Shown here: positions 50,922 to 54,658 of the stretch, piece by piece
Layout: the number at the start of each line of letters is the position of its first letter
How positions within the stretch are numbered: the first letter of the stretch is position 1
NCBI RefSeq assembly: GCF_026913015.1
Contig: NZ_JAPTYD010000024.1
Location: 1-54,658, forward strand
From: Paracoccus benzoatiresistens
GTDB taxonomy: Bacteria; Pseudomonadota; Alphaproteobacteria; Rhodobacterales; Rhodobacteraceae
Direction of reading: 5' to 3'
Length of the DNA stretch: 54,658 nt
Made by a program: the position numbers and the translations under genes
The notes under the pieces: generated by a model
What the model was told of the DNA's origin: nothing
What the model saw: the letters and a program-made list of their open reading frames with translations, nothing else
Databases searched by the model: none

Positions 50922-51674
50922 GTGCTTCAAGGGGCGATGAAAGGCGCGTTGCGCCTGCTTTATCCGCCGCAATGCGTGGCTTGCGGCGCGCCCGTGGCGG
51001 GCGGGGCCGAGGATCCGGGCCAGCTGTGCCCCGGCTGCTTTCCCGAGACCCGCTTCATCACGGGCGCCGCCTGCACCCGCTGCGGGGTGCCGCTGCCCGA
51101 CGATGGCATGGGTGCGGACGATCCGCTGCTGTGCTGCGACGACTGCCTGTCGATGGCCCGTCCCTGGCAGAACGGGCGGGCGGCGATGGTCTATTCGGGA
51201 ACCGGGCGCCGGTTGGTGCTGGCGCTGAAGCATGGCGACCGGCCGGACCTTGCGCCCGCCCTGGCCGCCTGGCTGGCGCGCGCGGCCGCCCCGCTGATGC
51301 AGCAGGACACGATCGTGGCCCCCATCCCGCTGCACCTGCGGCGCCTGCTGAAGCGGCGGTACAACCAGGCGGCGCTGATCTCGGGGCGGGTGGCGCGGGT
51401 CCATCGGGCGCTGCATCTGCCCGACCTGCTGCTGCGCCGCCGCCATACGCCGGGCCAGGACCACCGCGGCGTCGGCGACCGTTTCGCCAATGTCGCGGGG
51501 GCAATTGCCGTCAATCGGCGGCGCGTGGACCAGCTTGCCGGGCGGCCGGTGCTGCTGGTCGATGACGTGATGGCCTCGGGCGCGACGATGGCGGCTGCGA
51601 CGGAGGCGCTGCTGGCGGCCGGATCGGGTCCAGTTTCGGTCGCGGTTCTGGCGAGGGCGGTCAAGGATGACTAG
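50922..51674 (+). CDS. comF: ComF family phosphoribosyltransferase-like protein
   Basis: 250 residues. An N-terminal zinc finger has CVACG, CPGC, CTRCG and CCDDC, followed by a type I phosphoribosyltransferase domain with VLLVDDVMASGATM. ComF is linked to DNA uptake in Gram-positives, but its job in alphaproteobacteria is unclear. GGAGGTGG (50906-50913) stands 8 bases before GTG at 50922, which decides this start over ATG at 50904 or 50937. Confidence 0.87.
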   Translation: MLQGAMKGALRLLYPPQCVACGAPVAGGAEDPGQLCPGCFPETRFITGAACTRCGVPLPDDGMGADDPLLCCDDCLSMARPWQNGRAAMVYSGTGRRLVLALKHGDRPDLAPALAAWLARAAAPLMQQDTIVAPIPLHLRRLLKRRYNQAALISGRVARVHRALHLPDLLLRRRHTPGQDHRGVGDRFANVAGAIAVNRRRVDQLAGRPVLLVDDVMASGATMAAATEALLAAGSGPVSVAVLARAVKDD

Positions 51675-51705
51675 GTAAGGGGCCAGTCGAAAAGGAGCAC
51701 CGCCC

Positions 51706-51978
51706 ATGACCAAGCCCGCGATCACGATCTATACCACCCGCACCTGCCCCTTCTGCATCCGCGCCAAGGGCCTGCTGCACGAGAAGAACGCCCAGTATGA
51801 CGAAATCGACGTGGGCACCGATCCGTCCATCCGCGCGCAGATGACGCAGCGCGCCAATGGCCGACGCACGGTGCCGCAGATCTTCATCGGCAACCGGCAT
51901 GTCGGCGGTTGCGACGACCTGTTCGACCTGGAACGGCAGGGCAGGCTCGATGCGCTTCTGGCAGGCAACGCTGCCTGA
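51706..51978 (+). CDS. grxC: Glutaredoxin 3
   Basis: 90 residues, normal for Grx3. The redox motif is TCPFC (Cys14, Cys17), where most have CPYC. TVPQIFIG and GGCDDL form the glutathione-binding site. It reduces disulfides with glutathione, and can serve the peroxiredoxin at 27405. Follows comF after 31 bases on the same strand. Confidence 0.95.
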   Translation: MTKPAITIYTTRTCPFCIRAKGLLHEKNAQYDEIDVGTDPSIRAQMTQRANGRRTVPQIFIGNRHVGGCDDLFDLERQGRLDALLAGNAA

Positions 51979-52092
51979 TCCGATGCACTGACGCAGGGTT
52001 TGGCCAGGTCGGGCTTGACCGGGGCCGCCCGGCGAGGCACGGTTTCGACTTCGCCCTGCCTCGCGACCACATATTCCGCCCCTTGGGGAAAA

Positions 52093-52563
52093 ATGCCCGT
52101 ATCCGCGACCTCCGAACGTCCCCCGGCCAATGACCGGCTTGCCGCAAGCCTCTTTGCCGAGGTTCTGATTGCGGAACAGCTGTCGCGCAACCTGATCAGC
52201 AAGGCCCTGCCGCGCGGGATGCAGATCTCGCATTTCTCGGTCCTGAACCTGCTGGCCCATGTGAACGAGGAACGGACTCCGGCCCAACTGGCGCAGGCGT
52301 TCCATGTCACGCGGGGTGCCATGACCAATACCCTGTCGCGCCTGGAATGGGCGGGCCATGTCCATATCCGTCCCGACTGGGACGACGCGCGGCGCAAGTT
52401 CGTGTCGATCAGCCCGGCCGGGCGGGTCGCCCGCGACGCGGCGCTTGCGGCCTTCATGCCCCTGATCGCCCAGGTCGTGCGCGACATCGGCGCCGACCGC
52501 GTCCGCACCGCCCTGCCCGTGCTGCGCGAATTGCGCATCCGGCTGGAGGAAAGCGACGACTAG
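52093..52563 (+). CDS. MarR family transcriptional regulator
   Basis: 156 residues. [40 protein letters not shown] (in part) is the winged helix-turn-helix, with the DxR wing in [18 protein letters not shown]. MarR dimers repress nearby genes and release on ligand binding. Its target is not evident; grxC upstream and ubiG downstream are candidates. GGGGAAAA precedes the ATG. The stop TAG shares the palindrome CTAG with the convergent ubiG stop. Confidence 0.88.
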   Translation: MPVSATSERPPANDRLAASLFAEVLIAEQLSRNLISKALPRGMQISHFSVLNLLAHVNEERTPAQLAQAFHVTRGAMTNTLSRLEWAGHVHIRPDWDDARRKFVSISPAGRVARDAALAAFMPLIAQVVRDIGADRVRTALPVLRELRIRLEESDD

Positions 52564-53294
52564 TCGTTGCGCCCCGCGGTCAGGATATAGTTCACCGACA
52601 GATCCCGGTCGGACAGCGACCAGCTGAAGCTGAGGGGGTTGAAGACCATACCCCTGCGGTCGGCCACGCTCAGGCCCGCGCCTGCAACCATTCCCGCCAG
52701 CTCGTCGGGGGTGATGAAGCGGTTCCAGTCATGCGTGCCGCGCGGCAGCCAGCGCATGATCCATTCGGCGCCGATGATCGCCGCGCCGAAGCTTCTGGCC
52801 GTCCGGTTCAGCGTGGACAGGATCACCAGCCCGCCGGGGCGCACCAGGTCGCGGCAGGTGGCGATGAAGGCTGCGGGATCGGCCACATGCTCGACGATCT
52901 CCAGCGCAAGCACCGCATCGAAACGCTCGTTCGCCGCGGCCAGCGCCTCGGCGGTCGTCGCGCGATAGTCGATGGCCAGCCCCTGCTGTTCGGCATGGAG
53001 GCGGGCGACAGCGATGTTGCCTTCGGCCGCATCCGCCCCCACCACATCCGCGCCAAGCCGGGCCATGGGTTCGGACACCAGCCCGCCGCCGCAGCCGATG
53101 TCCAGGATGCGCAAGCCTTCGAAGGGGCGCAGGTCCCGTCGGTCGCGGCCGAATTCGGCGGCGATCTGGGTGGCGATGTAGTCCAGCCGGACCGGATTCA
53201 TCAGGTGCAGCGGCCTGAACTTGCCCTTCGGATCCCACCATTCGGCGGCCATCGCCTCGAACTTGGCGATCTCGGCGGGGTCGATGCTGGTCAT
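52560..53294 (-). CDS. ubiG: Ubiquinone biosynthesis O-methyltransferase
   Basis: 244 residues. [21 protein letters not shown] is the UbiG opening (in part), [19 protein letters not shown] is SAM motif I, and [11 protein letters not shown] follows. [15 protein letters not shown] is the family ending. It carries out both O-methylations of ubiquinone synthesis. The ATG at 53294 is the family start. Divergent from the iminopeptidase gene. Confidence 0.95.
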   Translation of the reverse strand: MTSIDPAEIAKFEAMAAEWWDPKGKFRPLHLMNPVRLDYIATQIAAEFGRDRRDLRPFEGLRILDIGCGGGLVSEPMARLGADVVGADAAEGNIAVARLHAEQQGLAIDYRATTAEALAAANERFDAVLALEIVEHVADPAAFIATCRDLVRPGGLVILSTLNRTARSFGAAIIGAEWIMRWLPRGTHDWNRFITPDELAGMVAGAGLSVADRRGMVFNPLSFSWSLSDRDLSVNYILTAGRND

Positions 53295-53342
53295 GTTCTG
53301 GTCCTTCTGGCGGGCGCGTCCGTCTGGCCTTATACTGGGGCG

Positions 53343-54317
53343 ATGGACCGATTGGCAGGACAAATCGCCGCATCGCATGGCCGCCTTCACGTGGCCGCCG
53401 AAGCCTTTGCACGCCACACCCTTGATGTGGGGGACGGCCACTCGATCTATGTCGAGGAAAGCGGCAACCCCGAGGGCCGGCCGGTCCTGGTGCTGCACGG
53501 GGGCCCCGGCGGCGGTTGCAGCCCCTTCATGCGCCGCTTCTTCGACCCCGACCATTACCGCGCGATCCTGTTCGACCAGCGCGGCTGCGGACGGTCCCGT
53601 CCCGCGGCCTCGGTCCATGCCAACACGACTCAGCACCTGATCGCCGATATCGAGGTGATCCGCCGGTCGCTTGGCCTCGAATCGGTGCTGCTGTTCGGGG
53701 GCAGTTGGGGGGCGACCCTGGCGCTGGCCTATGCACAGGCGCATCCCGACCGTGTAACCGGGCTGGTCCTGCGCGGCGTCTTCCTGGGCACGCAGGCCGA
53801 ACTCGACTGGTTCTATGGCGGCGGCGCGGGGCGGTTCTTTCCCGACCTCTGGGCGCAGTTCTGCGAGCCGATCCCGCAGGCCGAACGCGGCGACCTGATC
53901 GCCGCCTATCATGATAGGCTGTTTTCCCAGGATCTGGCCCGGCAGGGCCGCTATGCCCAGCCGTGGCTGATGTGGGAAAACGCGCTGGCGGGGCTGCAGT
54001 CGTCGGCGGTCAGCCACGCGCCCTCCGATTATGCCCGCGCCTTTGCGCGGCTCGAGAACCATTATTTCATCAACCGCTGCTTCCTGGACGAAGGCCAGCT
54101 TCTGCGCGACCGCCACCGGATCGAACACCTGCCCGCGGTGATCGTGCAGGGCCGCTATGACATGGTCTGCCCGCCCCTGTCCGCCTGGCGCCTGGCCGAA
54201 GGGTGGAAGCGCTGCGAGCTGCGCCTTGTTCCTGCCTCGGGCCACGCGCTGTCGGAGCCGCGGATTTCGGCGGAACTGGTCCGGGTGATGGATGCGATCC
54301 GGGATGGCGACCGCTGA
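53343..54317 (+). CDS. pip: Proline iminopeptidase (alpha/beta hydrolase, S33)
   Basis: 324 residues. LHGGPGGG (51-58) is the oxyanion HGGPG motif, [11 protein letters not shown] follows, and GGSWG (119-123) carries the nucleophile Ser121. GRYDMVCP supplies the Asp and GHALSEP the His of the triad. It removes N-terminal proline from peptides in the cytoplasm. The ATG at 53343 fits the family length of about 320. Confidence 0.93.
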   Translation: MDRLAGQIAASHGRLHVAAEAFARHTLDVGDGHSIYVEESGNPEGRPVLVLHGGPGGGCSPFMRRFFDPDHYRAILFDQRGCGRSRPAASVHANTTQHLIADIEVIRRSLGLESVLLFGGSWGATLALAYAQAHPDRVTGLVLRGVFLGTQAELDWFYGGGAGRFFPDLWAQFCEPIPQAERGDLIAAYHDRLFSQDLARQGRYAQPWLMWENALAGLQSSAVSHAPSDYARAFARLENHYFINRCFLDEGQLLRDRHRIEHLPAVIVQGRYDMVCPPLSAWRLAEGWKRCELRLVPASGHALSEPRISAELVRVMDAIRDGDR

Positions 54318-54374
54318 CATGGACAGGCGCCATCCGCGCCGATAGCTTGCACCCGTCAACTGCGCAGGAGTTCC

Positions 54375-54584
54375 TTGGCCGTGCATCACCCGGCGTTTTC
54401 GTGGCTATCTCTTCACCTGGATCGCGCCAAGAAGGCCATTGGAAGGCCGATAACCTTCACGGATTACCCTGAACCGATCCTTGAAAACCCGCCGCGCACC
54501 CTGCCCTGCAGGCCGGCCCTGTTTGATTCCGAACATCTGTCGCGGGTAACGGCCTGCGCTTTTGGCAGGACGGTCTCCGAACTA
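54375..54584 (+). pseudogene. 5' fragment of a gene cut by an insertion sequence
   Basis: TTG start with AGGAG 4 bases upstream. About 70 codons of normal-looking protein, beginning [20 protein letters not shown] and including FGRTVSEL, run up to the IS terminus at about 54585. The segment PEPILENPPRTLPCRPALFDS, with SRVTACAFGRTVSEL, vaguely recalls the N-terminus of GT61-type glycosyltransferases, but the match is weak. The rest of the gene should lie beyond the IS, outside the window. Confidence 0.5.
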
Positions 54585-54658
54585 GGGCGTGTTGACGTTT
54601 GAGGGTTTCCAAACTGATCGCTGGCTGATTCAAGGCTGCCAAATGGGAGGCAACCTTG
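54585..54658. mobile_element. Left end of a probable IS5/IS427-type element (incomplete)
   Basis: GGGCGTGTTGACG at 54585-54597 looks like an IS5-family terminal inverted repeat, preceded by CTA (a target preferred by IS427-group elements). The sequence then runs to the window end, and no transposase start is yet visible. The inner part of the element and its other terminus are outside. Confidence 0.45.

Noticed and set aside
1..54658. CRISPR arrays and known riboswitch motifs
   Set aside because: No regularly spaced direct repeats and no riboswitch consensus were recognised by eye.

Overview
The window looks like chromosomal DNA of a GC-rich alphaproteobacterium of the Rhodobacteraceae/Paracoccaceae type, most likely Paracoccus or a close relative. 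This rests on gene content and protein character (short DUF6280-like protein, MsbA-type exporters, NDUFAF5-like methyltransferase, non-canonical GltX, UbiG), strong GC bias and frequent ATGA/GTGA start-stop overlaps. The genus is an inference.

Region 1 (1-3433): a 748-residue RTX-type calcium-binding secreted protein on the minus strand, with about 0.95 kb of gene-poor DNA on its upstream side that ends in an AT-rich patch.

Region 2 (3434-16761): the early half of a lambda-like temperate phage, without any head, tail, terminase, portal or lysis gene. The minus-strand arm runs cro-like and CII-like regulators, a RusA resolvase, a DUF1376 protein, an orphan DnaA-C-terminal-domain protein, a zinc-ribbon-like protein and a lambda-type phosphatase. 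The plus-strand arm runs a CI-like repressor, small early genes, a YqaJ/lambda-exonuclease homologue, a RecT-like annealase, DNA methylase-type genes and a large serine recombinase. The recombinase gene ends inside an elongator tRNA-Met, so that tRNA is the likely attachment site. Five copies of a 15-bp palindrome (TTGCGATTATCGCAA and variants) lie in two clusters, three between cro and cI and two before the early plus-strand genes, as in lambda OR and OL. Several phage genes are broken by an in-frame amber codon, single-base shifts or a truncation, so the element is probably a decaying remnant.

Region 3 (16843-54317): ordinary core chromosome. It carries translation and RNA genes (gltX, efp, rsmD, cca, a TrmA/RlmD-type rRNA methyltransferase), chromosome segregation (smc), stress and redox genes (hslO, peroxiredoxin, grxC, ridA, an FAD reductase), envelope genes (two MsbA-like ABC exporters, lrgAB, two L,D-transpeptidases, a CAP lipoprotein), biosynthesis (argG, ilvA, mogA, hemH, ubiG, pfkB-type kinase), comF and a MarR regulator. 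The run hslO, CoA Nudix hydrolase, cca, ABC exporter and RNA methyltransferase is one tightly overlapping operon. A membrane-protein gene between argG and ilvA is frameshifted.

Region 4 (54318-54658): the start of a probable glycosyltransferase-like gene is cut off at about 54584 by what looks like the terminal repeat of an IS5/IS427-type insertion sequence that runs out of the window.
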